From Actinomadura sp. WMMA1423 (lineage in GTDB: Bacteria > Actinomycetota > Actinomycetes > Streptosporangiales > Streptosporangiaceae): 64,000 bases of DNA. Shown here piece by piece: positions 50,568 to 64,000 of this stretch. Each line of letters begins with the position of its first letter. Position 1 is the stretch's first letter. Made by a program: the position numbers and the translations under genes. Location: the NCBI RefSeq assembly GCF_006547145.1, contig NZ_CP041244.1:2666001-2730000 (forward strand). Reading direction: 5' to 3'. Under the pieces are notes generated by a model that saw only the letters and a list, made by a program, of their open reading frames with translations, did not search any database and was not told the DNA's origin.

Positions 50568-53399
50568 TCATCCCGGTAGCGGGAGGGGGAGGTCGCCGCC
50601 CGTGCGGCTCTGTCCGCCGAGGTTCGTCCGCACCAGCGACTCGACCCGCCGCGCCGCCATCGGACGCGCCACGAGGAAGCCCTGGCCGCGCGGGCAGCCC
50701 ATCTCCCGCAGCAGCTCCAGCTGCTCGGGCCGCTCGATGCCCTCCGCCACCACGGTCAGCCCGAGGTCGCTGCCGAGCCGCACGATCGTCCGGGTGAGCA
50801 GCGTCAGCGTCTCGTCCGAGCCGAGCCCCGCCACGAACGACGGGTCGATCTTGATGATGTCGACCGGGAGCTGCCCGAGGTAGGCCAGCGAGGCGTAGCC
50901 GGTGCCGAAGTCGTCGATCGCGAGCCGGACGCCGAGGTCGCGCAGCTGGGACAGGCGCTCGACGTTCTGGTCGGCGTCCTCGACGAGGACCTCCTCGCGC
51001 ACCTCCAGCGTGAGCGCCTGCGGCGGCAGCCCCGTCTCCGCCAGCGCCGCCGCGACCGACTCCACGAACCGGGGGGCGGCGATCTGCCGGGCGGTGAAGT
51101 TCACCGACAGGCCGACGTCCCACGAGTCGCCGCGCCAGCGGGCCACCTCCCGGCACGCCTCCCGCAGCATCCAGTCGCCGAGCGGGATCATCAGGCCGGA
51201 CTCCTCGGCCGGGCCGATGAACTCCTCCGGGGGCACCGTCTCGGTCCCCCGGTGCCAGCGCAGCAGCGCCTCCACCCCGGTCACCCGGGACGTGGCCAGG
51301 TCGACGACCGGCTGGAACTCCACGGAGAACTGCTCCTCGGCGAGCGCGGTCTGCAGGTCGCTGCCGAGCTCCAGCCGCCGGACGACGTCGGCGTGCATGT
51401 GCGGCGCGTACACCTCGACGCGCCCGCCGCCGAGCTCCTTCGCGCGGGCCATCGCCAGGTCGCCGTTGCGGATCAGGTCGGCGGCGCTGCGGCGGAGCCT
51501 GCGTCCCGCGTCCGATCCGCCGCCGCGCGGCTGCTCCGCGTCCCCGGCGAACGCGATGCCGACACTCGCCGTCAGCACGATGTGCTTGCTGCCCACCTGG
51601 TAAGGGTCGGCCGAAAGTACGCGCAGGAGCCGACCGGCGAGTTCGACTGTGGCGCGCGTCTCAGGGTCGTCCGGCGGGCGCTGGACCAGCACGGCGAACT
51701 CGTCGCCGCCCCACCGCGCCACCGTGTCGTCGGCCTGGACGTTCGCGCGCAGCCGCCGGGCCGCCTGCGCGAGGACCTGGTCGCCGGCCGCGTGCCCGTC
51801 GGAGTCGTTCACGGCGGTGAAGCCGTCCAGGTCGACGAACACGACCGCCGCCTCGCCGCCGGACGCCTGCCGCGACAGCACCTCCCGCGTGCGCTCCTCG
51901 AAGTAGGACCGGTTCGGCAGGCCGGTCAGCCCGTCGTGGAACGTCAGGTGGGCGACCTGCCGCTGGAGCGCCGCCTGCTCGCTCAGGTCGCGGGTGGTGA
52001 CCAGCAGCCGGGACGGCGCCCCGTCCGAGCCGCTGTAGCGGGAGATCGTGGACTCGGTCGGCAGCCACGTCCCGTCCGCGGCGCGCAGCCGGCACGGCAC
52101 CCGCAGGGCGTCCTGCGGCCCGACGTCGCCGGACGGCTCCTCCAGGAACTCGGTGAACACCTGCTGGACGCGCGGCAGGTCCTCCGGGTGGACGATCTCG
52201 TTCAGCGGGCGGCCGAGCAGCTCGTCCGAGGTGTACCGGTAGGTCCGCAGGGCGCCGGCGCTCGCGTACTGGACGGTGGCGTCGAGGTCGCAGATGAGCA
52301 CCGCGTCGTTGATGCTCTCCGACAGGGCGCGGAAGTGCTCCTCGCCCGTGCCGACGGCCCGGCGCAGGGCCTCGTTCTCCCGCAGCAGGGCGGCGAGGCG
52401 CGCGATCAGCACCAGCGCGGCCGAGCCCGCGGCGATCGAGATCGCCGGCTCCAGGCCGTCGTTGCCGGCGATCGAGTGGCCCGCGATGAACAGCGCGGCC
52501 GCGGCGGCGACCGCGGCGGGCGCGAGGCCCGGTCCGATCATGCGGCCGCACTCCTGCTCGGGGGCCGCGACGTCCTCGGGGATGTCGTCGACGGGCAGCG
52601 CGGGCTCGGCGTCCGGGCCCGTCCACGGCACCAGCAGCAGGAGCAGCAGCCCGGCGAGGCGCAGGATGTCGGAGGGGTCCTCGGCGGCCCCGCCCCCGTC
52701 CAGCCGGACGAACGTGGTGACGATGTCGGCGACCGCGATGGCCGCCAGCGCGCCGTACCCCATCCAGGCGAGGCGGCGGTGCCCGCGCCCGGCGCCGAGC
52801 ACGAACGGCAGCGCGCCGCAGACGAAGACGATGTCGATGAGCGGGTACAGCAGTTCCAGCAGGAACTCGGGCGGCGACTCCCCCGACCGGTGGTACAGGC
52901 TCCCGAACAGCGCCACCCAGCCGAGCACGAACAGCGCGCAGGCGCAGACGTAGGTGTCGGCGGCGTAGCGCAGCCACGTCCCCGCGTCGCGGGGCAGCCT
53001 GATCGGCGCGACCAGGCCGGTGACGAGCGCGCCCAGCGCGAGCAGGTAGAACAGGTCGGGTACCGACAGCGACAGGGCGCTGCGGCCGGTGCCGTAGGAC
53101 AGCGCGCCGCCGACGGCGCCGACGAACCAGGAGGCGGCGGCTATGCCGTACCACCGCCAGGACGCGCGCCAGATGCCGCCGGGGGCGCCGGCGGCGTCGG
53201 CCGGCGGGCCGTCCGGGCGCCGGGCCGACAGCAGCAGGGAGATCGCGGCGGCGCCCGCGGCGCCGGCCTCGGTCCACGCGATGAAGGCGCGGCCTCCCCA
53301 GCCGAGCAGCGAGCCGGTGGCGTACAGCACACCGAGGATGGCCGCCAGGGCGACCGGCAGCGCACGCGGCGATACCCGCCTGGCGTAGTCGCCGCTCAT
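50568..53399 (-). CDS. Membrane GGDEF-EAL protein with PAS domain (cyclic-di-GMP turnover)
   Basis: 943 residues. About nine membrane helices (15-340) form a sensor part, followed by a PAS domain (about 350-475), GGDEF (about 485-660) and EAL (about 685-935). The cyclase motif is intact, RWGGDEF with GGDEF at 564-568. The phosphodiesterase residues are also intact: EALLRW (Glu710), NFTARQ, EVREEVLVED, IDDFGTGYASL, IKIDPSF, AEGIE. So it could make and break cyclic di-GMP. ATG 53399 is chosen. I recall a streptomycete GGDEF-EAL gene (CdgF) next to ilvB, which fits by position. Confidence 0.92.
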   Translation of the reverse strand: MSGDYARRVSPRALPVALAAILGVLYATGSLLGWGGRAFIAWTEAGAAGAAAISLLLSARRPDGPPADAAGAPGGIWRASWRWYGIAAASWFVGAVGGALSYGTGRSALSLSVPDLFYLLALGALVTGLVAPIRLPRDAGTWLRYAADTYVCACALFVLGWVALFGSLYHRSGESPPEFLLELLYPLIDIVFVCGALPFVLGAGRGHRRLAWMGYGALAAIAVADIVTTFVRLDGGGAAEDPSDILRLAGLLLLLLVPWTGPDAEPALPVDDIPEDVAAPEQECGRMIGPGLAPAAVAAAAALFIAGHSIAGNDGLEPAISIAAGSAALVLIARLAALLRENEALRRAVGTGEEHFRALSESINDAVLICDLDATVQYASAGALRTYRYTSDELLGRPLNEIVHPEDLPRVQQVFTEFLEEPSGDVGPQDALRVPCRLRAADGTWLPTESTISRYSGSDGAPSRLLVTTRDLSEQAALQRQVAHLTFHDGLTGLPNRSYFEERTREVLSRQASGGEAAVVFVDLDGFTAVNDSDGHAAGDQVLAQAARRLRANVQADDTVARWGGDEFAVLVQRPPDDPETRATVELAGRLLRVLSADPYQVGSKHIVLTASVGIAFAGDAEQPRGGGSDAGRRLRRSAADLIRNGDLAMARAKELGGGRVEVYAPHMHADVVRRLELGSDLQTALAEEQFSVEFQPVVDLATSRVTGVEALLRWHRGTETVPPEEFIGPAEESGLMIPLGDWMLREACREVARWRGDSWDVGLSVNFTARQIAAPRFVESVAAALAETGLPPQALTLEVREEVLVEDADQNVERLSQLRDLGVRLAIDDFGTGYASLAYLGQLPVDIIKIDPSFVAGLGSDETLTLLTRTIVRLGSDLGLTVVAEGIERPEQLELLREMGCPRGQGFLVARPMAARRVESLVRTNLGGQSRTGGDLPLPLPG

Positions 53400-53885
53400 C
53401 GCGCCGTGTCCCTTCCTGCCCCGACGGGCTGATCGGCCCCGGCGGAGAGCGCGCCGCGCCAGGGGAGAGTTCGGGTCCACGACCCCCGCCGCATGGATAA
53501 CGGTCCGAAGGTCACGGATCGTGCCCCGCGCCGGATCGGAGCGGGCCGGCCGCGAGCGCACCGGGGCTCGCCTGCCGGAGATCAGCGACACTGCTGCACT
53601 ACGGGATCACCGTGTCGCTCACTGTACGTTCGGTAGGTCACGGAGCGATTGAGGCTGGGCGACCTTCCCGCGACGAACGACCTCTTCGCGGATCCGTTTG
53701 GGACGTCCGAAAGCCGGTTCTCCCCGGTTCGGGGTCCCTGCCCGGGGTTACGCTGAGTCACAGGGATCGGCGTGTCAGGCGACCGCATGACGGGGAACGG
53801 CGTGACGGGCGATCGGCGTGGCAGGCGAACGGCGTGGCAGGGAACGGCGGGCGCCCGGGATCCGTACCACCTGCGGGAGGCGCTC
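53400..53885. other. Gene-free 486-bp divergent promoter region
   Basis: Lies between the GGDEF-EAL gene and the plus-strand lipoprotein gene. It holds a 7-bp inverted repeat GCGACAC/GTGTCGC (53585-53591, 53612-53618) and, at its right end, a degenerate 15-16-bp tandem repeat. No credible ORF. Confidence 0.6.
53766..53849. repeat. Degenerate 15-16-bp tandem repeat upstream of the sugar dehydrogenase
   Basis: About five units of CGGCGTGRCRGGCGAW follow one another up to 37 nt before the start codon of the lipoprotein gene. Unit sequences differ at two to four places. It may affect transcription or simply be a slippage product. Confidence 0.75.
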
Positions 53886-55007
53886 ATGCGAAAGCACACG
53901 ACCATCCTCGTCTCGGCCGTCCTGGTGCCGGCCGCCGCGGTCGCGGCGGCCTGCTCGTCCTCGCCGTCCGGGGGCGGGGAGGGCCGGACCCCGCCTCAGG
54001 CGACCCCGCCCGCCTCGTCCGTCCCGTCCGGGACGGACAGCGACGCGCCGGGCGGCATGCCCCGCACGGTCACCGACAACCTGAACGTGCCGTGGGCCGT
54101 CGCGTTCCTGCCCGGAGGCGACGGGCTGGTGACCGAACGGTCCACCGCCCGGCTCCTGCGCGTCACGCCGGCGGGTCGCAAGACGACCGTCGGCACCGTG
54201 CGCGGGGTTGACGCGCAAGGCGAGGGCGGCCTCCTCGGCGTCGCGGTCTCCCCGACTTACGACACCGACCATTTCGTCTACCTCTACTACACGGCGGCGT
54301 CCGACAACCGTGTCGTGCGCGCCACCTATGACGGCCGTCTCGGCAATCTGGAACCGATCGTCACCGGCATCCCGAAGGGCTCCATCCACAACGGCGGGCG
54401 CCTGGCGTTCGGCCCCGACAAGATGCTCTACATCACCACCGGGGAGACCGGTGACGGAGCCAAGGCGCAGGACAAGAACTCCCTGGCGGGCAAGATCTTG
54501 CGCGTCACCCCCGGGGGCGAGCCCGCGCCCGGCAACCCGTTCGGCAATCGCGTCTGGTCGTACGGGCACCGCAATGTCCAGGGCATCGCCTGGGACAGCG
54601 CGAGGCGCATGTACGCCACCGAATTCGGCCAGAACCGCATCGACGAGATCAACCTGATCCGCAAGGGGCAGAACTACGGCTGGCCGGTGGTCGAGGGCGT
54701 CGGCCGGCGTCCGGGCTTCACCGACCCGCTCGTGACCTGGCCGACCGACCAGGCGTCGCCGTCCGGGCTCGCCTACGCCGACGGGTCCCTGTGGGTCGGC
54801 GCGCTGCGCGGCGAGCGCCTGTGGCAGGTCCCGCTGCACGACGGCAAGGCGGAGCGGCCCCTCGCCCGGTTCCAGGGCCGGATCGGACGCCTGCGCGCGG
54901 TCGTCCGGGCACCGGACGGCTCCCTGTGGATAACGACCAGCAACAAGGACGGCCGGGGCACCCCCAGGCCGGGCGACGACCGCATCCTCGACCTCCCGCT
55001 CCCCTGA
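53886..55007 (+). CDS. PQQ-type soluble aldose dehydrogenase, lipoprotein
   Basis: 373 residues. A lipoprotein signal ends VAAACSSS (Cys about 22), then a Pro/Ser-rich linker and a six-bladed propeller of the glucose/sorbosone dehydrogenase family: NLNVPWAVAFLPGGDGLVTE, GEGGLLGVAVSPTYDTDHFV, GSIHNGGRLAFGPDKMLYIT, VWSYGHRNVQGIAWD, YATEFGQNRIDEIN, NYGWPVVEG. The catalytic His is in IHNGGRL and the PQQ-contact Arg in GHRN. It would oxidise sugars on the outer membrane face, if PQQ is available. ATG 53886 follows GGGAGG. Confidence 0.88.
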   Translation: MRKHTTILVSAVLVPAAAVAAACSSSPSGGGEGRTPPQATPPASSVPSGTDSDAPGGMPRTVTDNLNVPWAVAFLPGGDGLVTERSTARLLRVTPAGRKTTVGTVRGVDAQGEGGLLGVAVSPTYDTDHFVYLYYTAASDNRVVRATYDGRLGNLEPIVTGIPKGSIHNGGRLAFGPDKMLYITTGETGDGAKAQDKNSLAGKILRVTPGGEPAPGNPFGNRVWSYGHRNVQGIAWDSARRMYATEFGQNRIDEINLIRKGQNYGWPVVEGVGRRPGFTDPLVTWPTDQASPSGLAYADGSLWVGALRGERLWQVPLHDGKAERPLARFQGRIGRLRAVVRAPDGSLWITTSNKDGRGTPRPGDDRILDLPLP

Positions 55008-55179
55008 TCCGCCCCGCCCGCCCCAGGACGGACCAGTACGGACCAGGCGGCGCGCGTCAGACGGCCCGGACCGGACCGGCCGGGTCACAGCGGGCAGGTC
55101 ACACCGTCCGGAGCAGGCCGCGCGGGCAGCCCGCCCGGGCCGGACGGCGCAGGTCGGACGAAGGTCTGTCCCGACCGGG

Positions 55180-56678
55180 TCAGGATGCGCCGAGCTTCTC
55201 CAGGATCAGCTCTCGGGCCCTGCCGGCGTCGGCCTGCCCGCGGGTGGCCTTCATCACGGCGCCGACGAGGGCGCCCGCGGCGGCGACCTTCCCGGCGCGG
55301 ATCTTGTCGGCCACGGCCGCGTTGTCGGCGATCACCTGGTCGATCACCGAGGCCAGCTCGCCCTCGTCGCTGACGACCTTCAGGCCCCGCGCGGCGACGA
55401 CCTCGTCCGGGCCGCCCTCGCCCGCGAGGACGCCCTCGAACACCTTGCGGGCCAGCTTGTCGTTCAGCTCCCCCGCGGTGATCATCGCCTGCACGCGGGC
55501 GACCTGCTCGGGCGTGATCGGCAGGTCGGCCAGCTCGACGCCCTGCTCGGTGGCGCGCCGCGACAGCTCGTTCATCCACCACTTGCGGGCCGCCGGGGCG
55601 TCGGCGCCCTGCGCGACCGTCGCCTCGATGAGGTCGACGGCCCCGGCGTTCACGACGTCCCGCAGCTCAAGGTCGGACAGGTTCCACTCCCGCTGGATAC
55701 GGCGGCGGCGCGCGGCCGGCAGCTCCGGCAGCGAGGCGCGCAGCTCCTCCACCCACTCCCGCGACGGCGCCATGGGCACGAGGTCGGGCTCGGGGAAGTA
55801 GCGGTAGTCCTGCGCCTCCTCCTTGCTGCGCCCGCTCGTGGTGCGGCCGGTCTCCTCGTGGAAGTGCCGGGTCTCCTGGACGATCTTGCCGCCGGCGTCC
55901 AGCACGGCCGCCTGCCGCTCGATCTCCGACCGGACGGACCGCTCGACCGACCGCAGCGAGTTGACGTTCTTGGTCTCGGTCCGCGTGCCCCACTCCTGCG
56001 CGCCGCGCGGCATGAGCGAGACGTTCACGTCGCAGCGCATCGAGCCCTGCTCCATGCGCACGTCCGAGACGCCGAGCGACCGGACCAGCTCGCGCAGCTC
56101 CGTCGCGTACGCCCGGGCCACCAGCGGCGCCTTGTCGCCGGTGGCGGGGATCGGCTTGGTGACGATCTCCACCAGCGGGATGCCGGCCCGGTTGTAGTCG
56201 ACCAGGGAGTACTCGGCGCCGTGGATGCGGCCGGTCGCGCCGCCGACGTGCAGCGACTTGCCGGTGTCCTCCTCCATGTGGACGCGCTCGATTCCGATCC
56301 GGTAGGTCTCGCCCTCGACCTCGACGTCGAGGTGGCCGTCGACGCAGAGCGGCTCGTCGTACTGCGAGATCTGGAAGTTCTTCGGCATGTCCGGATAGAA
56401 GTAGTTCTTCCGGGCGAACCTGCACCACTCCACGATGCCGCAGTTCAGCGCGAGGCCGATCTTGATGATGCCCTCGATCGCGGCGTGGTTGGTGACGGGC
56501 AGCGATCCCGGCAGGCCCAGGCACACCGGGCACACCTGCGTGTTCGGCTCCGCGCCGAACGCCGTCGGGCACCCGCAGAACATCTTGGACGCGGTGCCGA
56601 GCTCGATGTGCGTCTCGATGCCGAGCACCGGCTCGAACTTCGCCAGCGCCTCGTCGTAGTCCATCAGGGCCGGAGTGG

Positions 56679-56682
<4 letters not shown>
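55180..56682 (-). CDS. gatB: Asp-tRNA(Asn)/Glu-tRNA(Gln) amidotransferase subunit B
   Basis: 500 residues. Signature [20 protein letters not shown], with the zinc-type Cys set completed by VCPVCLG, then [20 protein letters not shown], the [15 protein letters not shown] kinase-site loop, and a C-terminal YqeY-like tail domain. GTG 56682 overlaps the gatA stop as GTGA. It phosphorylates and amidates Glu-tRNA(Gln) and Asp-tRNA(Asn) with GatA and GatC. Note the tRNA-Gln gene at 26826 in the same window. Confidence 0.96.
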
Positions 56683-58177
<1,495 letters not shown>

Positions 58178-58178
<1 letters not shown>

Positions 58179-58477
58179 CAGGCCTCCTCGTCGAGGATCC
58201 GCGGAACGCGGAAGCGCTGCTCCTCGGCGGCCGGGGCGGCGGCGAGGGCCTCCTCCGGCCGGAGGCACGGCCGTACCTCGTCCGTCCGGTAGACGTTGGT
58301 CAGCGGGAGCGCGTGGGAGGTGGGCGGGATGTCCTCCGCGGCGACCTCCTGCACCCGCGCGACCGCGGAGATGATCTGGTCGAGCTGGGCGGCGAGATGG
58401 TCGAGCTCATCGTCGCCGAGCGCCAGCCGGGACAGCCGGGCGAGGTGCGAGACCTCGTCGCGGGTGATGGCGGACAT
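58178..58477 (-). CDS. gatC: Asp-tRNA(Asn)/Glu-tRNA(Gln) amidotransferase subunit C
   Basis: 99 residues. [20 protein letters not shown] and the C-terminal [11 protein letters not shown] then FRVPRIL are the family motifs. It is a clamp joining GatA and GatB. First gene of gatCAB, divergent from the DUF6458 gene. Confidence 0.95.
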
Positions 58478-58663
58478 TCGAGAAACCGTTCCTGCGATGA
58501 AGTGGGTTCACGGCCATCCTATGGGCCCCGGGCCCCACGACCCGACCGGTTTATCGGGGGCGGGCCCGCGGCGGGCCGGCGGAGCGACGAGGTTGTCCGT
58601 TTCATTCCCGTACGGGGGGAACACTGCTTGCGTCCACCCCCGGGACGAGGAGAGGAGCCCGCC

Positions 58664-58933
58664 GTGACCATCGGTGGCAGCATCGCCTTGATCATTATCG
58701 GCGCCATCCTGGCGTACGCGGTCGACTACGACCTGAGCGGCATCGACATCCGGCTCGTCGGCGTCATCCTGATGGTCGGCGGCCTGATCGGCCTGGTCGT
58801 CGGCCTCATGCGGATGATGACCGCCCGCCGCGCCGTCGACCGCCGTCCCCCGCCGCCGGCGGCCGTGCGCGAGGAGTACTACCCGCGCGACGAGACCTAC
58901 CCGGAGGAGTACCAGGCCCGCCGGCGCTACTGA
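58664..58933 (+). CDS. Small DUF6458-family membrane protein
   Basis: 89 residues from GTG 58664, preceded by GAGGAGAGGAG. Two membrane helices (about 4-20 and 29-50), then a charged cytoplasmic tail rich in Arg, Pro, Tyr and Glu. IGGSIALIIIGAILAYAV and DIRLVGVILMVGGLIGLVVG are typical of this actinobacterial family. Function unknown. Confidence 0.8.
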   Translation: MTIGGSIALIIIGAILAYAVDYDLSGIDIRLVGVILMVGGLIGLVVGLMRMMTARRAVDRRPPPPAAVREEYYPRDETYPEEYQARRRY

Positions 58934-59014
58934 CCGCTCCCCGCTGACGCGGGTGCCGGCACCGGCCTGCGCCGGCTGCCGCGGATACCGCCGCCCCGGC
59001 GGCGGGAGGGCCGG

Positions 59015-61123
59015 TCAGGCCGCGGGTTCGGGGGCCCGGTGGGCGTGGCGGCGCAGCCACTCGGTGGCGGTCTCGGCGTCCATCGGACGGCAGAAGTGCC
59101 AGCCCTGCGCGGCCTCGCAGCCCATCTCGCGGAGGCGCTCGGCGATGGCGGCGTCCTCGACGCCCTCGGCCACCGAGCGCAGGCCGAGGGTGCGGACGAG
59201 GTCGACGATCGAGCGGACGATGACCGCGTCGTCCGGCGAGTCGGCCAGGCGCCGCACGAACGAGGAGTCGATCTTGATCTCCTCGACCGGCAGCCGCTTG
59301 AGCCGGACGAGGGAGGAGTAGCCGGTGCCGAAGTCGTCGAGGCTGAGCGGGATGCCGAGCTCGGCGAGCGCGCTCACGGTGTCGGAGGCGTAGGCGGGCT
59401 CGTTCATCAGGATGCGCTCGGTGATCTCCAGCTGGAGCGCGGCGGCGGGCAGGCCGCGGGCGAGCAGGCCCTCCTCGATGACCTCGGTGAGGCCGGTGTC
59501 GAGCAGGTCGCGCCCCGAGGCGTTCACCGCGACCTGGACGGGCATGTCGGCCCGCCACCACGCGGCGGCCTGGGTGAGCGCGGCCTCCACGACGTAGTGG
59601 GTGATGGAGCGCATCAGGTAGGTCTGCTCGGCGACCGACAGGAACGCCTCGGGTTCGAGTAGCCCCTCGTCGGGGTGGCGCCAGCGCAGCAGCGCCTCCA
59701 TGCCGACGAGATGGCCGTCGTGCAGCGAGATCTTCGGCTGGTAGTACAGCTCCAGCTCGGAGCGGTCGATGGCGCGGCGCAGGTCGCCGAGCATGGTGAG
59801 CCGGGCCGGGGAGTTGCGGTCCTTGCCGGGCGAGTAGGTCTCGACGCCGGTCCGGGCCTCCTTGGCGTTGTACATGGCCACGTCGGCGCGTTGAAGGAGC
59901 AGCTCGAAGTCGGGCGCGTGGTCGGGGAACAGGGCGATCCCGACGCTGGCCTCCAGGTCGAACGACATGCCGTCCAGCCGGACCGGCTCGGAGAGCGCGG
60001 CGCGCAGCCGGGCGGCGACCTCGCGGGCGGCGGCCTCGTCCCGCACGGTGGGCAGCAGCACCGCGAACTCGTCGCCGCCGAGCCGCGCGACGAGGTCGCC
60101 GGGGCGGACGCTGTGGGTCAGCCGGTGCGCGACGAGCTGGAGCAGCCGGTCGCCGGTGGGGTGCCCGAGGGTGTCGTTGACCTCCTTGAACCGGTCGAGG
60201 TCGAGGAGGAACAGCCCGGCGCGGTGGGCGGGCGGGTCGAGCGCCTTGCGCCGCCTGGACCCGAGGCCCGCGGCGCGCGGGAGCCGCCGGTCGGCGCCGC
60301 GCGCCTCGGCGAGCGCCTCCTCGGTGCGGACGATCAGCAGCTTGCGGTTGGGCAGGCCGGTCAGCCCGTCGTGCAGCGCCTGGTGCTCGCGCCGGACCGA
60401 GACCGACGCGTTCAGGTAGACGGCGATGAACGGCAGGACGATGAGCGGCACGAAGACGGCGGACCGGTCCATCGCGATGACCATCAGCGGGGCGAGGCCG
60501 AGCAGCGCCAGGTGCACGAGCACCTGGTAGGCGAGGTCCCAGCGCAGGGCCTTGAGGAGCGACACGCGGGCGTGCAGCGCGACGGCGGCGCCGACGAGGG
60601 TGTCGTTGCAGGCGAAGTAGACGGCCCCGGCGAGCGCGATGGCGGGCAGGTCGGAGCCGTGCGGCACCCACAGCCGCGACGGGGTCGCCATGTCGCCGGA
60701 GAGCGCGAGGACGAACTGGGCGGCGGCGAGGCTGAGGGTGTACTGGGAGACGTTGAAGGCGATGCGGTGCGGGGACCGGCCGCGGAAGATCCCGCAGGTG
60801 ATCACGGCGACGGCCTGGAGGGCGGCGGCGATGGGCAGCCCCGCGTACAGCAGCGCGGCGAAGGAGAACGTGGTCGAGGTGGTGGCGCCGTTGTTCTCGG
60901 TGGAGCCGGGCGTGATGATCGGGCGCAGCTCGCCGAAGATGATGAAGCAGCCGAGGATCCAGAAGACGGGGTTGCCGACGAGCGCGTCGAGGTCGGCGCG
61001 GCTCAGCCCGGAGAACGCGGCGGTACCGGCGGCGAGGCCGAGCAGGATGACGACGACGAAGTAGATCCACAACGGGGAGCCGCGGCGTGGCGCCGTGTTC
61101 CGCGTGTTGTTCGGGTCCTTCAT
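59015..61123 (-). CDS. Membrane GGDEF-EAL protein (cyclic-di-GMP turnover)
   Basis: 702 residues. About seven membrane helices (17-240), then directly GGDEF (about 250-430) and EAL (about 445-690), with no PAS domain. The GGDEF motif is intact (LGGDEF, 349-353), although a long insertion rich in Arg and Ala (about 270-300) interrupts the domain start. EAL residues are intact: MEALLRW (Glu476), NASGRD, ITERILMNE, LDDFGTGYSSL, IKIDSSF, AEGVE. ATG 61123 is used. By position beside ligA it matches what I recall as the RmdB-type gene of streptomycetes. Confidence 0.92.
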   Translation of the reverse strand: MKDPNNTRNTAPRRGSPLWIYFVVVILLGLAAGTAAFSGLSRADLDALVGNPVFWILGCFIIFGELRPIITPGSTENNGATTSTTFSFAALLYAGLPIAAALQAVAVITCGIFRGRSPHRIAFNVSQYTLSLAAAQFVLALSGDMATPSRLWVPHGSDLPAIALAGAVYFACNDTLVGAAVALHARVSLLKALRWDLAYQVLVHLALLGLAPLMVIAMDRSAVFVPLIVLPFIAVYLNASVSVRREHQALHDGLTGLPNRKLLIVRTEEALAEARGADRRLPRAAGLGSRRRKALDPPAHRAGLFLLDLDRFKEVNDTLGHPTGDRLLQLVAHRLTHSVRPGDLVARLGGDEFAVLLPTVRDEAAAREVAARLRAALSEPVRLDGMSFDLEASVGIALFPDHAPDFELLLQRADVAMYNAKEARTGVETYSPGKDRNSPARLTMLGDLRRAIDRSELELYYQPKISLHDGHLVGMEALLRWRHPDEGLLEPEAFLSVAEQTYLMRSITHYVVEAALTQAAAWWRADMPVQVAVNASGRDLLDTGLTEVIEEGLLARGLPAAALQLEITERILMNEPAYASDTVSALAELGIPLSLDDFGTGYSSLVRLKRLPVEEIKIDSSFVRRLADSPDDAVIVRSIVDLVRTLGLRSVAEGVEDAAIAERLREMGCEAAQGWHFCRPMDAETATEWLRRHAHRAPEPAA

Positions 61124-61381
61124 CACATCCTCGGGGGGCTTCGGGGGGCCGTCCCCCGGCACCGGGCGTCCCCGACCTCGGGGGACGCCCCCCGGGTGTC
61201 ACGTCCGGAGATTTCAGGTGTGGGTCGTGATGTGAGGGAGAGTACGGCCTTTGCTCAACTTCGCGAAACCGGTTGGGTACGTTCCGTTATTTCCTTTCCG
61301 TACCCACCCCTCGTCGGTGGGTAGTGGAAGTGTACCCCTGAGTAACGCAACCCTGGTCGAAACCCCTGTAACCACACCGTG
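61124..61381. other. 258-bp gap between ligA and the GGDEF-EAL gene
   Basis: It holds two hairpins: TACCCACC/GGTGGGTA (61301-61323, a probable ligA terminator stem) and a GGGCGTCCCC/GGGGACGCCC stem near 61168-61195 in the 5' leader of the GGDEF-EAL gene. The leader was checked by eye for a cyclic-di-GMP (GEMM) riboswitch and none was seen. Confidence 0.5.

Positions 61382-64000
<2,619 letters not shown>

Noticed and set aside
61124..61381. Possible cyclic-di-GMP riboswitch before the GGDEF-EAL gene
   Set aside because: No GEMM consensus elements were seen; only simple hairpins.

Overview
The window is chromosomal DNA from a high-GC actinomycete. Third codon positions are almost all G or C, GTG starts and 4-nt stop/start overlaps are common, and the proteins are actinomycete types (ECF41 sigma factor, EspR-like regulator, DUF6458, TipA-like MerR). 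A Thermomonosporaceae or Streptosporangiales relative (Actinomadura-like) seems most likely, but no rRNA or clear marker fixes this. I recall a similar order, ligA - GGDEF/EAL gene - gatCAB - GGDEF/EAL gene - ilvBNC - serA - leuB - ilvE - cimA, from streptomycete core chromosomes.

Layout. (1) 1-5404, minus strand: a reduced complex I-like operon, nuoA - NuoB/NuoD-like remnant - nuoH - nuoJ - nuoK - nuoL - nuoM (cut by the left edge). It has no NuoE, F, G or I, and its only peripheral-arm gene has lost the N2 cysteines. (2) 5515-11990: small regulators (EspR-like XRE, ArsR, TetR, two MerR) beside small enzymes and carriers (F420/NADP reductase type, RidA, cupin, VOC, YnfA). (3) 12114-23207: an 11-kb carbohydrate or sugar-acid catabolic block (HpcH/HpaI aldolase, DUF1537 kinase, M24 peptidase, complete ABC sugar importer, SDR and Gfo/Idh dehydrogenases, FadR-type GntR regulator). 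Its importer promoter and its regulator promoter carry the same 18-bp palindrome. The block lies between two imperfect 100-bp direct repeats that contain the 3' end of an erythromycin-esterase gene. (4) 23436-26034: erythromycin esterase divergent from a double-MerR regulator, then a PAP2 phosphatase. (5) 26148-26897: tRNA-Gln(CTG) and two tRNA-Glu(CTC) genes with a tandem 86-bp hairpin repeat between the Glu copies.

(6) 26999-31101: DUF2461, FAH-family hydrolase, a membrane-anchored CBM2-like protein, a Sel1-like protein and a small acetyltransferase. (7) 31138-50532: the branched-chain amino acid (BCAA) and serine region: cimA, ilvE, leuB, serA, ilvC, ilvN and ilvB. Between these lie a FhuF-like Fe-S protein, an ECF41 sigma factor with its epimerase partner, a thymidylate-synthase-like protein, a DUF2079 membrane protein and a PadR-controlled FtsX-type ABC transporter. 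Three leader peptides (before ilvB, before cimA, and one orphan at 38804-38848) have Ile/Val/Leu codon runs followed by a perfect 10-bp stem that straddles the stop codon. All three, and less clearly leuB, have a similar GTCTCATAT...GAGAC-type palindrome upstream. (8) 50568-64000: two full GGDEF-EAL cyclic-di-GMP proteins, a lipoprotein PQQ-type sugar dehydrogenase, gatCAB, DUF6458, ligA and a MetE-like gene cut by the right edge.

The most unusual signal is at 38205-38919, minus strand. A BCAA-type operator, leader peptide and attenuator stem precede only a 30-codon ORF. The stop codon of that ORF lies inside the last helix of a twice-repeated, 195-nt structured element. The outer stem of that helix differs completely between the two copies, yet is perfectly paired in each.
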